A DNA stretch of 64,000 nt from Neurospora intermedia. Lineage: Eukaryota; Ascomycota; Sordariomycetes; Sordariales; Sordariaceae. Positions 21,690-33,430 of the stretch are shown piece after piece. The DNA is taken from NCBI GenBank assembly GCA_037102815.1, contig BTPP01000005.1, positions 3,286,001 through 3,350,000 on the forward strand, read 5' to 3'. A program made the position numbers and the translations under genes. The notes under the pieces were generated by a model that saw nothing but the letters and a program-made list of their open reading frames with translations, made no database searches and was not told the DNA's origin. Within the stretch, counting starts at the first letter, position 1. Each line of letters starts with the position of its first letter.

Positions 21690-23513
21690 ATGTCATTCGA
21701 AATGCCGCCACCGAATACACCCGAAGAAGGAGTAGCAGCCCCTACCATCTCCTCGCGAGCTGACGCACGCCGGATTCTCGGCTCCGGGGTCCCCTCTACT
21801 ATCTACGATTCTCCTGCCTCGTCCCCGGACGGCTCCAGACGTAGCTCAGTTGCCGATTACGGCCGGTATCAAGTCCCTTCACGGGGTCATACGCACGACC
21901 AGTCTGAATATGGAATTGACTACCAGGCACTCGACTATGCCCAGCAGATCGACGAGGCTTTGTTATGTCCCATCTGCCACACGCCCTTCTTCATGCCCAT
22001 GACGACCAAGACGTGCGGTCACACCTTTTGCGCCTCGTGCCTCGATCGCGCTCTCGAGACCCAGCATGTATGCCCCATTGATCGCCGACCCCTCGACATC
22101 AACCGAGACATTAGCCAGACCCGAACCCGCGTAATACTCGACCAGCTCGACCGTCTCAAAGTCAAGTGCCCAAATAGCGGCTGCGATCATGTTTGCTCGC
22201 GGGAGCTTCTATACGCACACGTCGAACGTTATTGCGAACAAACCCCTGTTCGCTGCCCCGACCATCATTGCGACGAGATGATCTGCCGGAAAGACGCGCG
22301 CCCCGAGAACGGGTGTCTCCATTACGTTACCCCCTGTCCCTACTGCGAGATGGCTATTACTTTCAATGACCTCGAGAGGCACTACGACCAAGAGTGTACG
22401 GGACAAGAAGCCGAGTGCCCGCACTGCGACGCTGTCCTCGTTCGCCACCGTCTGGCCAAGCACATTGCGACCGACTGCCGCGAGGTCGAAACACACTGCA
22501 AATTTCAGATCGCTGGGTGCAAACAGGTTGCGCGGAGGAAAGATATCGAGGAGCATCTAAAGAACGGGTGCATCTATGAGGCGATTGCGAATCTCATGCA
22601 GGCACGGGAGGAAGACCACAAGATTATCAATGAGTTGAAGGGACGACTAGACGCTCTAGACGGACGAACGCGGCATCTGGAAAGATATGGTGGTGGTGGT
22701 GGTGCTGGCAGCAGTGGGGTACGGGAGTCGTCTGCATTCACCAGAGCAGCACCACCATCGTCAGGCTTAACCGCCGATGCCCTCAACAACCTGAACCGTA
22801 TGCAGTCGGCCACGTCAGGCTACGCAGACATCGATGAGGCCAATCACAACATCACGCTGGATGATCTATTTGAAACTTTCGACCAAGAAAACAACCACCA
22901 TAATGACAGCAACTACAGTAGCCCACAAGCGGCGGCGGCAGCAATGGCGGCGGATGCACCCCCGGCCCCGTGGGCACACAACAGTGGCGACGGGCCGTGG
23001 GAGTCACCAGAGGATTACATGCTTTCCCAGTTTGAGGCCATGGAGGCCAAGATTGAGGACTTGCGCAAGATGATGGTGGAGCTTGACGGGAGGCACACAA
23101 TGAGGCTGGTCAATGATACGATGAGGATGAACGAGCAAATCGCCGAGCTTGGGAGTAAAGTAGGAGTATTAGGAATGCATACTACGTGGTTGATGAGCAT
23201 GCAAAGGCAAAGTCGTGGACAGCAAAATGGCTCTGGGTCAACGCCCGGGACTACGAGATCCAATATTTCTGCTGGTGGTGGTGGCAGTGGTGGTGGGAGT
23301 GGCGGTACTGGTGGTAATAACGAGGAGGGGAGAGGCAGGACGAATACGGCGGCGGCTGGCGCTTCCAGCTCGTCAAGGACGGTAACACAGACACAGCAGG
23401 GTAGCAGGAACGGTGATGGAGAGAGTGCGCGAGGGAGGTATCTCAATACCAGTGATATCCCGCCGTTGAGGAGGAGTAGCGTGGGGAGGGGTGAGAATCC
23501 ACCTCGACTTTGA
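21690..23513 (+). CDS. RING and TRAF-type zinc finger protein, probable E3 ubiquitin ligase
   Basis: Single-exon gene of 607 residues. A C3HC4 RING finger starts at Cys93 (CPICHTPFFMPMTTKTCGH, then FCASC and VCPIDRRP). It is followed by Cys/His-rich repeats from about residue 153 to 290 (for example NGCLHYVTPCPYCEMAI and GQEAECPHCDAVLVRH), typical of TRAF-type zinc fingers. A short coiled coil (residues about 300-335) follows. A Ser/Asn/Ala-rich linker leads to a second coiled coil near 450-500. The tail is rich in Gly, Ser and Thr. RING plus TRAF fingers usually indicates an E3 ligase that binds other proteins through its zinc fingers. No MATH domain is seen, so this is not a classic TRAF. 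Pathway and substrate are unknown. The ATG at 21690 is preceded by a small upstream ORF. Confidence 0.87.
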   Translation: MSFEMPPPNTPEEGVAAPTISSRADARRILGSGVPSTIYDSPASSPDGSRRSSVADYGRYQVPSRGHTHDQSEYGIDYQALDYAQQIDEALLCPICHTPFFMPMTTKTCGHTFCASCLDRALETQHVCPIDRRPLDINRDISQTRTRVILDQLDRLKVKCPNSGCDHVCSRELLYAHVERYCEQTPVRCPDHHCDEMICRKDARPENGCLHYVTPCPYCEMAITFNDLERHYDQECTGQEAECPHCDAVLVRHRLAKHIATDCREVETHCKFQIAGCKQVARRKDIEEHLKNGCIYEAIANLMQAREEDHKIINELKGRLDALDGRTRHLERYGGGGGAGSSGVRESSAFTRAAPPSSGLTADALNNLNRMQSATSGYADIDEANHNITLDDLFETFDQENNHHNDSNYSSPQAAAAAMAADAPPAPWAHNSGDGPWESPEDYMLSQFEAMEAKIEDLRKMMVELDGRHTMRLVNDTMRMNEQIAELGSKVGVLGMHTTWLMSMQRQSRGQQNGSGSTPGTTRSNISAGGGGSGGGSGGTGGNNEEGRGRTNTAAAGASSSSRTVTQTQQGSRNGDGESARGRYLNTSDIPPLRRSSVGRGENPPRL

Positions 23514-24864
23514 TGGATGTTTGGGTTCACCTTCCTGGGGCAGACACAGGGGTCATATGTTTCTGCTGCTGTGCCTCAGTGTATGAGCCGTCCCGAACGG
23601 AAGTAACGGTGTCTGTTGGTTTTGGAAACATATCATAATGGTCTGAAGGACAAGAACGGGTATGCATATGTTTTGAATGTTGGCGTTTGGGATGGATCGG
23701 GAAAGCACTAGGAGGTTGTCTTATTGCAACGTCGTCGGGCCTTAGTCTAAAACTTACATGGCCTACAGGTATAGACCAAAGAATATAGGAAACGACTCAA
23801 ATCTTCTTGTAGGGATTTGGCACGCTTGAAAGAGCTCATAGCAACGGAAAGAATGGCTTCATGGTCTAGGTCTGATTACCATAGGGATTTTGGACAAGAC
23901 AATTTGGAAATTGTCTGGAATGCTTTGACTTTGTTGGCTCCCCGTAATTTTCTTATTCATGTAGATTCGTTGAGCAATGACAGCTGCATTCTGCATTTAC
24001 AGCGAAAGAAGGTCACCTTCACATCCAACGTTATAGTAACGAGAAGCACCAATGAAGAATTAGTAATCATTTCATGTGATTCAGCCCGTTTCTGCTTCAG
24101 TAGGTTGTGAGGTTACAAAGAAGTACCTAGAGGTACTCCTGATACACTGGATGAGATCTCCCGTCTTCCAAATTGTCCCAAACCGTACAAGGACTGAATG
24201 AACGGCATGAACAAGATCCAATTCGATCTCTTTCATTTTGGAGAAAAGAATATTCCCAGTCTGAAAACACCTGGTCTAGTTATACCTAGGGAAGTTGATC
24301 CAAAGACCCCCGGGAGCTAACAATCGAACCAGTATTGCCTACAGTGCAGTGAATCATGTCCCGCCAAAAGCACTAAATGTAAGTAACGTCCCGAAATACC
24401 CCGCCAATCTGTGAACTGCAGGAGCTCCATGCAGTAGGCTTGTTCGGGGCAGGCAGGCTCCACGTCACGTTCACAGATGTCAACGTAATCTTGTCAGCGC
24501 AAAAGGTGCATGGGAATTGCTACTTCCTCCTGATCACTATCCGAGGGCTTTCCGCTAGAGTCTGCTAGAGTCATTCCTTATTACTACCTAACTTCGGCAC
24601 CCACACTATCACATACTACCGCAGTTAGCTCAAGAGCGAAGTACTAACTTCGAGCACCCGCAGCCGAAGACAGCCTCCAGCTTCGGGCAGTCACCTCCAT
24701 CCTCCTTCTCCTCATCCTTCGCCTCAACCTCCCAACGTTATCCAGCTTTACGTCGTCACCGCCAGCTTGAGCCCTTCGTCCGCCAGGCTCTCTCCGTCAC
24801 GATAATCACAACATCCGTACATCCTTAATCCCTTTCCTCTTCGCCCAACGACGACGACGACAAG
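23514..24864. other. 1.35-kb intergenic region upstream of UFD2
   Basis: It contains the 3' UTR of the RING/TRAF gene and the promoter of UFD2. Near 24314-24336 there is a 23-base segment similar (20 of 23) to 17111-17133, a possible decayed dispersed repeat. An imperfect palindrome AGTACCT-AG-AGGTACT lies near 24122. The final 150 bases are pyrimidine-rich, as is common in 5' leaders here. Confidence 0.45.
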
Positions 24865-27800
24865 ATGGATCCGAATCAGCAACAGCCGGCGGCCACGCCG
24901 GATGCGCCTGATAAAGAGACGATGGAGCAGATCCGTGCCCGACGACTGGCTAAGCTCGGAGGCCCCAGTACTGCTTCTACCACGTCGCCAGCTGCGTCCT
25001 CTTCCACGCCCCAGCCTGGCACAGAAACCCCTCCCGTTGCTGCTGCTGCTGCGGCGGCGGCGGCGGCGGCGAGTTCGTCAAAGATCGAAGACAAGGCACC
25101 GCGAGTTCAGCCAAGGCCGATAATCAAGCCGGCCTCACGAGATGTGCCAGAGCCACCACCAGGTAGTTCCGCTTCCCGAAAGAGAGAAAGATCCCTTTCA
25201 AATATTGATGATATTCCATGCCCACCAGCACCGCGAAAGCAGTACAGGGAACAGACGCTCGAAGAATGGACCGACAAGCTACTCACCAGCATCCTTCGCG
25301 TGTCTCTCGATCCGAACCAGACCTTCGACAGCAGTGGCCATAACTTGACCTTTCTGCCGGGACTCAGCCAGGAAATTCGGGGCGAGGATCAGGAGCCCTT
25401 GCTGTCGATCGACCGATTTCAAGAGGCCGTTATGGAGGCCGGAAGCGTCTATCCGCCGCACAAGCCCCTGTTCGAATACTTCCTGGCATGCTGGAAGCGG
25501 GTCACCAGATACAGGATATTGAGGGCGTCGACTCCTGAGAAGGAAGAAGCCCTCAAGGAGGCCAAGCGCTTGTGCTTCTCGAACTGCATCTTCGCCGTTA
25601 CCATGCCCGAGATGTTTGGGTATTTATCTCCCGTGTCCTCTTCACAGTTTGCTCTAGCTGACATGATCCAAATTTGAAAAAGTCGAGAACCAAACCCAAA
25701 GCACGATACCATTGTCCCTTACATTCTGGAAGGTGTTGCGAAGGAAGAAGGCCTCGACATCGAGTTTTACAACGAGGCCATGACACGGATCGAGGACGAC
25801 GATAGCATTGTACCTCTCTTCACCAAAGCCATGGTGGAAATCAGCACAGCGCTGTCTACCAAAAACATGAACGAGGATTATCAGCCACACGTCCAGGTGA
25901 GTTCTACAAGCGACTTGAACGAATTGTGCTGAGTGTTGACGCTGGAACCTCGCAGGCCCTCTTCACATACTCGAGATATCCGGCTCTCGTGAACGCTTTG
26001 GCAGAACACCCTACTTTCCTCATGGCGCAATCAGCCCCCAACATTGAACGGTTCACGCTGCTCGGTCCATTCTTCCGCTTGTCACCCTTACACCCAGAGG
26101 CGGCCAGTTACGACTTTGCCGCACCGAGGACCCTTGACAAGGGCCGAATTGGCACAACCCAACAATCATTACAAATGACGTTGGCTGCCCATCAGGATCA
26201 CTTGACGACGATAGCTAATGCCTTCATACGAGCAAGCACTAGCTCGAGAAACAAGCTCCTGGACTGGTTCGCCTACATCATGAATGTCAACCATAAGCGC
26301 ACAGCCACTTATGTCGACCCCAAGACCGTTTCGTCAGACGGCTTCATGGTCAATGTCACTGTCGTCCTCGACAATCTATGCAAGCCTTTCATGGATAACT
26401 CCTTTACCAAGATTGACCGTATTCAGGTCGACTACTTCAGGCGGAAGCCTAGATTGGACATCAAGGAAGAGACCAAGCTCAACGCTGACCAAGAGCACTC
26501 GGACGCTTTTTACTCTACACAACTCGAAGGGGAGAACAACTTTATAACAGAGGTCTTCTTCCTCGCTTTGGCGGCACATCAGTATGGCACCGAAGCCACC
26601 CAAAACAAGCTAAAGGAACTTGACAAGCAAATCAAGCATTTCCAAAAGAACTTGTCACTTATGGAGGCCGACCGTCCCAACCTGGTCGCCAATCATCCGC
26701 AACGAGTACCTATGCTAGACGCGGCGCAAAGGAGACTGATCAAGATGCTGGAGAGCGCCATGTCGGCCAAATTCGCCATCGAAGGCATCATGACCGACAA
26801 GACGCTGCAAACGCGGTCACTACAGTTCATGAAGTACACGATTGTCTGGCTACTGCGAGTAGCCAGTCAGTCCGACTACGTCCCATGGAAGAAAATCAGC
26901 CTTCCGCTGCCTGAAATTCAGCCAGAAGCTTTCAGGTGTCTTCCCGAGTATGTCCTGCAGGTAATTGTTGATAACTTAAAGTTCACCTTCCGCCATAGGC
27001 CAGAGGTTATGGTCTCGGCCATTGGTGACGAGGTCGTTGCTCTATGCATAACGTTTTTGGAGTCATCCGAGTACATCAAGAACCCGTACTTGAAATCGTC
27101 GTTGGTTACCCTCCTATATCAGGGCACCTGGCCGGCATACCATCTAAAAAAGGGCATTCTTGGCGACATCCTTACCGGCACCAAGTTCGCGAATGACTAC
27201 CTGCTACATGCTGTGATGAAGTACTATATTGAGTGCGAGTCGAATGGTACCAGTTCCGCGTTCTACGAAAAGTTCAACATACGTTTTGAGATCTTCCAGG
27301 TTATCAAGTGCGTCTGGACCAATGACCATTACAAGAAGCAGTTGACAGAGTCCAGCAGGTCAGTATATGTTTTATCCTATGATCTTTGCTGAATCCGACT
27401 AACTCGACCTAGGGTGGACCGCGACTTCTTCGTTCGTTTTGTCAATCTTCTCATGAACGATGCAACCTACGTTCTGGATGAAGCATTGAGCAACTTCCCC
27501 AAGATCCATGACTTCCAGCAAAAGCTAAAGGACCCCAGTCTTTCGCAAGAGGATCGCGAAAAGATGGAGAGCGATTTACACGACGCGGAAAACAAGGCCA
27601 GTTCCTACATGCAGCTTGCGAACGAGACAGTCGGTATGATGAAGCTCTTCACCCAAACCCTGGCTGAGTCCTTCACCATGCCAGAAGTCGTTCACCGCCT
27701 GGCCGGTATGCTCGATTTCAACCTTGACCTCCTCACCGGTCCTAAGAGCCGGACGTTGAAGGTTGAGAACCCCGACAAGTATGGCTTCAACCCCAAGATT

Positions 27801-28349
27801 CTGCTACCGCAGCTCGTGGACATCTACCTGAACTTGGGTTCCTCACCTGCCTTTGTCGAGGCCGTTGCTGCAGACGGCAGATCCTACAAGCCTGAGACCA
27901 TGGCGTCTGCTACCAACATTCTTCGCTCAAAGGCACTCAAGAATCCTGCGGAGATACACGCGTGGGAGGTGTTGTGTAAGTGCTTCGAAGAGGCCAAGGC
28001 CATCGTCGACCAGGCTGATCTCGACTTTGGCGACGCACCGCCCGAGTTCGAAGACCCCATCATGGGCGACTTGATGAAGGACCCGGTGATTCTACCCAGC
28101 AAGCACGTCGTCGACCGGTCGACTATCGTGCAGCACTTGCTCAGTGACCCGAAGGACCCGTTCACGAGACAGCCCATGACTATTGATGATGTCATTCCGG
28201 ATACGGAACTGAAGGCTAAGATTGAGAAGTGGATGGAGGACAGGAGGGCAGAGATTCGCGGCAAGGTCGAGGAAGTGACGCCTGCTGTTGGTGATATTGC
28301 CGGAGCGGAGACGGCGACAGGCGGAGATGCTATGGACACTACCGAGTAA
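24865..28349 (+). CDS. ufd2: Ubiquitin conjugation factor E4 (U-box) UFD2
   Basis: E4/E3 ubiquitin ligase that extends ubiquitin chains on substrates handled by CDC48 and the proteasome. Four exons, 24865-25619, 25683-25896, 25956-27358 and 27413-28349, give 1102 residues. The N-terminus has IRARRLAKLGG followed by an Ala/Ser/Pro-rich linker including a poly-Ala run. The long helical core carries family signatures such as EMFGREPNPKHDTIVPYIL across the first junction and VVLDNLCKPFMD further on. The C-terminal U-box begins near residue 1000 (FEDPIMGDLMKDPVILPS) and includes DRSTIVQHLLSDPKDPFTR. All junctions are in phase and restore conserved text. The length fits the family. Confidence 0.95.
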
Positions 28350-29784
28350 GAGGTCGGGGTGGATGTTGTGGTTACATGCCTACATAGACATACATTTTTG
28401 GTTTGGTAGGTATAACTTGAAGCATCAGCGTAAATGAGAGATATGATGGATATAAGAAGCGTAAAGAAAATCGCTATGGATCTTGACTTGTCCCTGACAG
28501 ATCTGTTGAGGCCCAGTTGGTCTGCACAACGGTGGGTGTACTCTTACAGAGTGACAAACGTGTTTTAATACCTTTGAACATGACGTTAGGCAGTTCCTGT
28601 ATGAAAACATCCCCAAGGGGAGTACTCTAGCTCATGTGCTTTCATAATATTATAATTCCCACTACGGTTTTGTGACAGCCTTTCATTCCTAACTACAACG
28701 GATGGTATTGGACTGTCCCTGTTCGATCAGAGGTCTCATCAACTTTTTTTCATAGGCGAGACATCATACACTACAAGAATGGCCTTCGATGCAAATGACA
28801 TGGGCGTACATTGACCACGAGAAAAAAAAAAGAGTCTCCCGTCGTTGATATGAGGTGACCAATTTGTAAGCAACACTTTCGTTCAACAGGCCGATCCACC
28901 TCACCATAATTTATCACCGACAAATGTATAGACTGTCATCCCAAATCAACATTCGGCCACTCAATGAAAACTCGATTCTGATATGATTCCAATCAAGTCA
29001 CGCATCAGTCTAGGTGTTGCAAAAGAAACGGCGTTAAACACAGTTCAGTTTCGGAGTTAGCAGATAACTCTTATCAATTTCTCATCACCTGTTCTATCGT
29101 CTGCCGTAGTGTAGTATGTACATACAGAAATACTGTGTAACCTCGGGGCAAAAAGTAGCGAGCGCACCCTGTGCATCAATGACGTTTTGAAGCCCCACGC
29201 TCATGACCCCACCCACAGTGCTTAGGCGAGCCACGGGGCGAGCTTAGCAATTGCTTGGTAGGTAAGTACGCAGTAGCTTGGGAAGGGCGGGGCTCCTCCG
29301 TGTTACAGTTCACATTATGTACTATGTACAAATCCGAGGAGGAAAGTATCGAAATCGCGAGGGTGATGATGAAACTGGAATCGAAATGGGATGAAAGATC
29401 TATGTATGGGACGACGTGTCGGGGTTAAAGTCTAGGATGGGGATAAAAAATTGGGGGATGATGATATGTGGGGGTGGGTTGCCGCCGGTCGGGAATTGGA
29501 ACAAAGTAGGGAAAGACTGGACACGGGATCGGAGTGCGGGATGGCGGGATTGCGGGGAGCCCGGCGGCGCGCGGGTTTGTAATGAATTGTATAAAAGAGG
29601 GATGAATGCCCCCGTACTACCAAGTAGTAGAGTAGAAGAGGGATCATCGATATTGTGCCATTGTCTTTTCTTCTTGCCATACACACATACACTACATACA
29701 TTGATTTTAAGAACTTCCATCACGCATCTTGATACCCATCCATCTTGTGTCTGTTTTCTGCGTGTTATATACAATCCAAACAAA
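28350..29784. other. 1.4-kb intergenic region upstream of the reductase gene
   Basis: It holds the 3' UTR of UFD2 and the promoter and leader of the reductase gene. The only regulatory signal I trust is a TATA-like box at 29590-29597. No other gene or RNA is seen. Confidence 0.45.
29590..29597 (+). promoter_or_regulatory. TATA-like box of the reductase gene
   Basis: TATAAAAG lies about 190 bp upstream of the ATG at 29785, in an otherwise GC-rich stretch. It is a good consensus match, consistent with an inducible promoter. The transcript start is unmapped. Confidence 0.5.
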
Positions 29785-31150
29785 ATGACCAAGGTTCTGT
29801 TGACTGGTGAGTCTCCTCTTTTCTCTTCACATGCAAGATGATTCTCGTTTAAATTGTGAATGTACGGATCACTGACTGTTCATGATGTCTTTCTGCAGGT
29901 GGTTCGGGCTTCATTGCTGGTATGTGCAAACAATGATACTTTTATCATGACTCCAACTGGTGAAACTGTGTGTACACCATCGACCGTGCGCCGGACGGCC
30001 GCAAGGACAGGCAGGGAACACACTACGGACGGACATATAGATGAGGAGATAAAACAGAGCAATGGATGGATGCTAACGACTTCAATGGACAGCTCACATC
30101 CTCGAGCAGCTTCTCGCCAAGGGCCACACCGTGGTTACCACCGTCCGGTCTGAAGACAAGGCGCAAAACATCCGCGAGGCCTACCCCGATAAGGCCAGCA
30201 GCGGCGAGCTCAAGGTCGTCATTGTTCCCGATATCGCCAAGCTCGATGCTTTCGATGAGGTTGTGAAGGAGCCCGGTCTTGAGGTTGTCTTGCACACTGC
30301 TTCGCCTTTCCACTTCAAGTTCAGTAAGTGACCTCATATCCTGCTTCACAAGCTGCTTGTGAATATCCTAACAACCCCCAAAGAGGACCCCAAGACCGAG
30401 CTCATCGACCCCGCCGTCAACGGCACAACCGGCATCCTCAAAGCCATCGCCCGCTCCGCGCCCACTGTCCGCCGCGTCGTCATCACCTCGTCCTTCGCCG
30501 CCATCTTGGACGAGAACAAGATCACGGACCCGAACCACACCTTCAGCGAAGCCTCGTGGAACCCCGTCACCATCGACGACATCCACCGTAACCCCGCGAC
30601 CGCCTACCGGGCCTCCAAAACGCTCGCCGAGAAGGCCGCTTGGGACTTTGTGCGCGACCCGGCTAACAATGTCAAGTTCGACCTGGCCACCATCAACCCG
30701 CCCATGGTGTTTGGTCCTGTCGTCCACCACCTCGCCAGCCTGAGCAGCATCAACACCAGCAACGAGCGCATTGTTGATTTGCTGCAGGGCAAGTGGAAGG
30801 AGGGCGTGCCGTCCACCGGTGCCGCCACCATCTGGATCGATGTGCGCGATGTTGCTAGGGCGCATATCCGTGCAGGGTTGGAGGTGCCGGAGGCGGGTGG
30901 CAAGAGATTGTTCACCACTGCTGGCACGTTCAGCAACAGCGAGATTGCGGAGAAAGTGCGCAAGAATTTCCCCGAGTATGGGGATAAGTTGCCGGAGGGA
31001 GAGGCGCTCAAGAGCGGCGAGCTGCCGCCGGATGATCAGCGGTTCAAGGTCGATAACAAGGCGACGAATGAGTTGCTGAAGATTGATTTCATTAGTGTGG
31101 AGCAGATGGTGGTTGACACGGTTAAGAGCTTGAAGGAGCATGGTGCGTAA
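29785..31150 (+). CDS. NAD(P)H-dependent reductase, dihydroflavonol/cinnamoyl reductase-like (GRE2 type)
   Basis: Extended/atypical short-chain dehydrogenase that reduces aldehydes or ketones using NADPH; the yeast relative Gre2 acts on methylglyoxal and other carbonyls. Four exons, 29785-29806, 29899-29919, 30093-30323 and 30384-31150, give 346 residues. The first two exons are only 22 and 21 nt and together build the nucleotide-binding motif TGGSGFIAAHIL at residues 7-18. Later signatures are VVLHTASPFHFKF, VVITSSFAAILD and the catalytic TAYRASK (Tyr166, Lys170). The substrate-binding half includes INPPMVFGPVVHH and WIDVRDVARAHI. The substrate cannot be deduced. No neighbouring biosynthetic genes suggest a cluster. 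Predictions starting downstream would lose the Rossmann glycine motif. Confidence 0.9.
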
Positions 31151-31234
31151 AGCATGTAGTGATGTAGAGGAAATAGTTAAAGAAGATTCTGGTTACGAAC
31201 CTGGTTCAATCCCTTTGAGCAACGAGCGACCCTC

Positions 31235-32680
31235 TCACTCGTTCTCGTCAATATCCATATTGGCCTCCGGCACTTTCCTCTTCCGAGGCGTTGCGGTGGT
31301 GCTAGCAGAAGGATTCTCCAGCGCCTTGATCTTCCTCAAAATTCCCTGCTTCCAAATCGCATACTCCTTCTGCTTGCGTTCGCCCAAGTAATCATACCGA
31401 TCCTGGAACATGCTATCCCCCTGCCCAACCCGGAATAGGTCGACCTTATCTGAAACCCTTCCATCCTCCGCCGCATCGTCATAATCTTCCTTTTCCAACA
31501 CCGTCCTCGCCAAATCCTCCACGCCGGCAGCCCAATCCATCTCCAACCACCCCTCCCTCCCAACATGCAATGTAGCCGCATTCAAATCCTTCACCCTCAC
31601 GCCATCATCCACCCAACCCTCCCACACCTTCTCCTCATCCTGTTCCTCCTCCTCCTCCCTACCAGTTCCAAGCTTAACCGCCACCTTCACGTTCTCCCTC
31701 GCCTTCTTCAGCGCCGCCGCGACTTTCTTTCTCATCGCCACGTACTCGCCCTCGTCAACATCCGATCCAGGCCAAGTAACTCCGCGCCAGACTAACAGGT
31801 ATAGCGCGCCCAACAGTGATACCAAGTTCGCATTAACCCACTCGTCCTCCGTCCGCTGGCCACGCGGGGCAACAATGGATTCAAGGCCTGACATGACCAC
31901 TGGCCCGATGTGTGACGGACCGAGTTCTTTGAGCAGAAAGCGGAGGGTGGGTTTCATCCATCCTGGTAATCCTCCACCATCACCCGCAGACACACCATCC
32001 TTACGGGGAAAGAGTGTGCCGCGGAATTGATGAAGGGGTTTTTCTTCTTTTCCTGGCCCAGCAGCAGTGCCGGGCGTCGCTGTCCTTCCAGTAGCAGCTG
32101 ATCGATTACTCCTCGCGCTTCGTCCTGCTGAGGGGGAGGCAGTGAGGTCATCAGCGCGATTTTGCTGGTCGCGAAGTCGAGAGGTAGGAGTTTTGATTGT
32201 CCGTTGGCTGCGTGGGGTGGCGGTGGTCGATTGCTCTGATTTTCTGGGGGTTCCAGCGCCGCGGCCGGGGGTCGAAGAGGTGGAGGGAAGGATATTAGAG
32301 AGGTGGGAGTAAAGGCGTTTGTAGATGCGTGGTGGAATGGGAGGGCGGGGGTCGATAGGGGGGAGATTCAGGGTTATTTTGAGTCTGTGAGAATGTGTTA
32401 GTGTTGGTTTTGTATAGTCACGGACAGAAGGTGAAGTAGGGCTGAGATGAGATGAGATGTGAAGTGATGAGTCGAGATGAGGAGATGCAGTATCGTACCT
32501 GTCACATGCCAGGTGGGCGCAGGCATAAGTGCGTGCAATCTCCTCTTCGGCTTTGAGTGTGCTTGCACGATGGCGGGATTGGGCGAGGAGTGAGCTGGCG
32601 AGATCGACGAGTGGTTGTGGGAGAGTCGTGTTGTGAGTTGGTAAGAGTGATAAGAGCGCCTGTTCTATAGAGCGATTCAT
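31235..32680 (-). CDS. orc6: Origin recognition complex subunit 6
   Basis: Subunit of the complex that marks replication origins and loads the MCM helicase. Two exons, 32680-32499 and 32384-31235, are separated by a 114-nt intron and give 443 residues. The start chosen is the first true ATG (MNRSIEQALLSLLPTH). The N-terminal cyclin-like fold region carries PLVDLASSLLAQSRHRAS and EEEIARTYACAHLACDRLK, with the last part rebuilt across the intron. It is followed by LPPIDPRPPIPPRIYKRLY. A Ser/Thr/Arg-rich linker precedes a second helical region (LRFLLKELGPSHIGPVV). The end is basic, then acidic (TPRKRKVPEANMDIDENE). The intron is stop-free and 3n long, so an unspliced message would stay in frame. 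The gene is divergent from the i-AAA protease gene and convergent with the reductase gene, with only 84 bp between stop codons. Confidence 0.85.
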   Translation of the reverse strand: MNRSIEQALLSLLPTHNTTLPQPLVDLASSLLAQSRHRASTLKAEEEIARTYACAHLACDRYDTASPHLDSSLHISSHLSPTSPSVRDYTKPTLTHSHRLKITLNLPPIDPRPPIPPRIYKRLYSHLSNILPSTSSTPGRGAGTPRKSEQSTTATPRSQRTIKTPTSRLRDQQNRADDLTASPSAGRSARSNRSAATGRTATPGTAAGPGKEEKPLHQFRGTLFPRKDGVSAGDGGGLPGWMKPTLRFLLKELGPSHIGPVVMSGLESIVAPRGQRTEDEWVNANLVSLLGALYLLVWRGVTWPGSDVDEGEYVAMRKKVAAALKKARENVKVAVKLGTGREEEEEQDEEKVWEGWVDDGVRVKDLNAATLHVGREGWLEMDWAAGVEDLARTVLEKEDYDDAAEDGRVSDKVDLFRVGQGDSMFQDRYDYLGERKQKEYAIWKQGILRKIKALENPSASTTATPRKRKVPEANMDIDENE

Positions 32681-33430
32681 CTTGACTTCCACACACTTCA
32701 AGAGGTGATTTGTTTACTTGTTCTTTTTCAGAATCAATGATGGGTGTGGTGATATGATGAGAAATGAGCTTGGATCTGAAGTAATGGTTGTATTTGTAGT
32801 CTTGGTAGGCTATGTTTCAAAGCGCAACCTAACATGTGTATGAAATCTTTCTCATAAAGTCAGTCCATGAGCCTCTCGAATCACAAAGTGAACAAACAGA
32901 ACAGACCGAGTTTCGTGACGCGACGAGACTCTTCAAGTTCCTCGTGTAAAACGCCAGGTCACGTGTTGAAACTCCGCTGTCGGCGCACCTGTCAGTGCAT
33001 AATTGCTCCCTAGGTAACTAAGAACTACGTAACATTGTGGGGCAATATGCGCACCGAGCTTTTAGTGTAGCAGTGCGGGAGGCCAGATGTCCAAAGTGGC
33101 GAGAACACTGACAGCGACTGACTCTGCGTTACAGAATAAGCGGTTGCCACCTGCCACGGCGGGCATCAGCATTTAAGGGCGGCACTGTGGCCCTTGATCA
33201 GCTAATCAACTTGCTCACCCAACGGTTTCGTTCTCCGCCGCCGCCGCCGCGTCCACTCAGTTGCATCTGCTGCAGTCTGCCACTGAGTGACTGGCACTGA
33301 CCTATCTACTGTACTGTCACTTCCACCACCACCACCAACACTTTAGGTTTGGTTATTGTGAGATATCCGCTCCTTCGCATCCGTCCCCGTCTGTCGCAAA
33401 CAGAGAGAGAGTGGGTGTAAACAATTCACC
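32681..33430. promoter_or_regulatory. 750-bp divergent promoter region, ORC6 / i-AAA protease
   Basis: The starts of two divergent genes face each other across this spacer, so it must contain both promoters. A perfect E-box CACGTG sits at 32960-32965. CT-rich leader sequence runs into the plus-strand gene. There is no clear TATA box. Which factor uses the E-box is unknown. Confidence 0.55.

Noticed and set aside
24305-24340. tRNA T-arm-like sequence (CTGGTTCGATTGTTAG on the minus strand)
   Set aside because: No matching acceptor, D-arm or anticodon arm could be folded around it.
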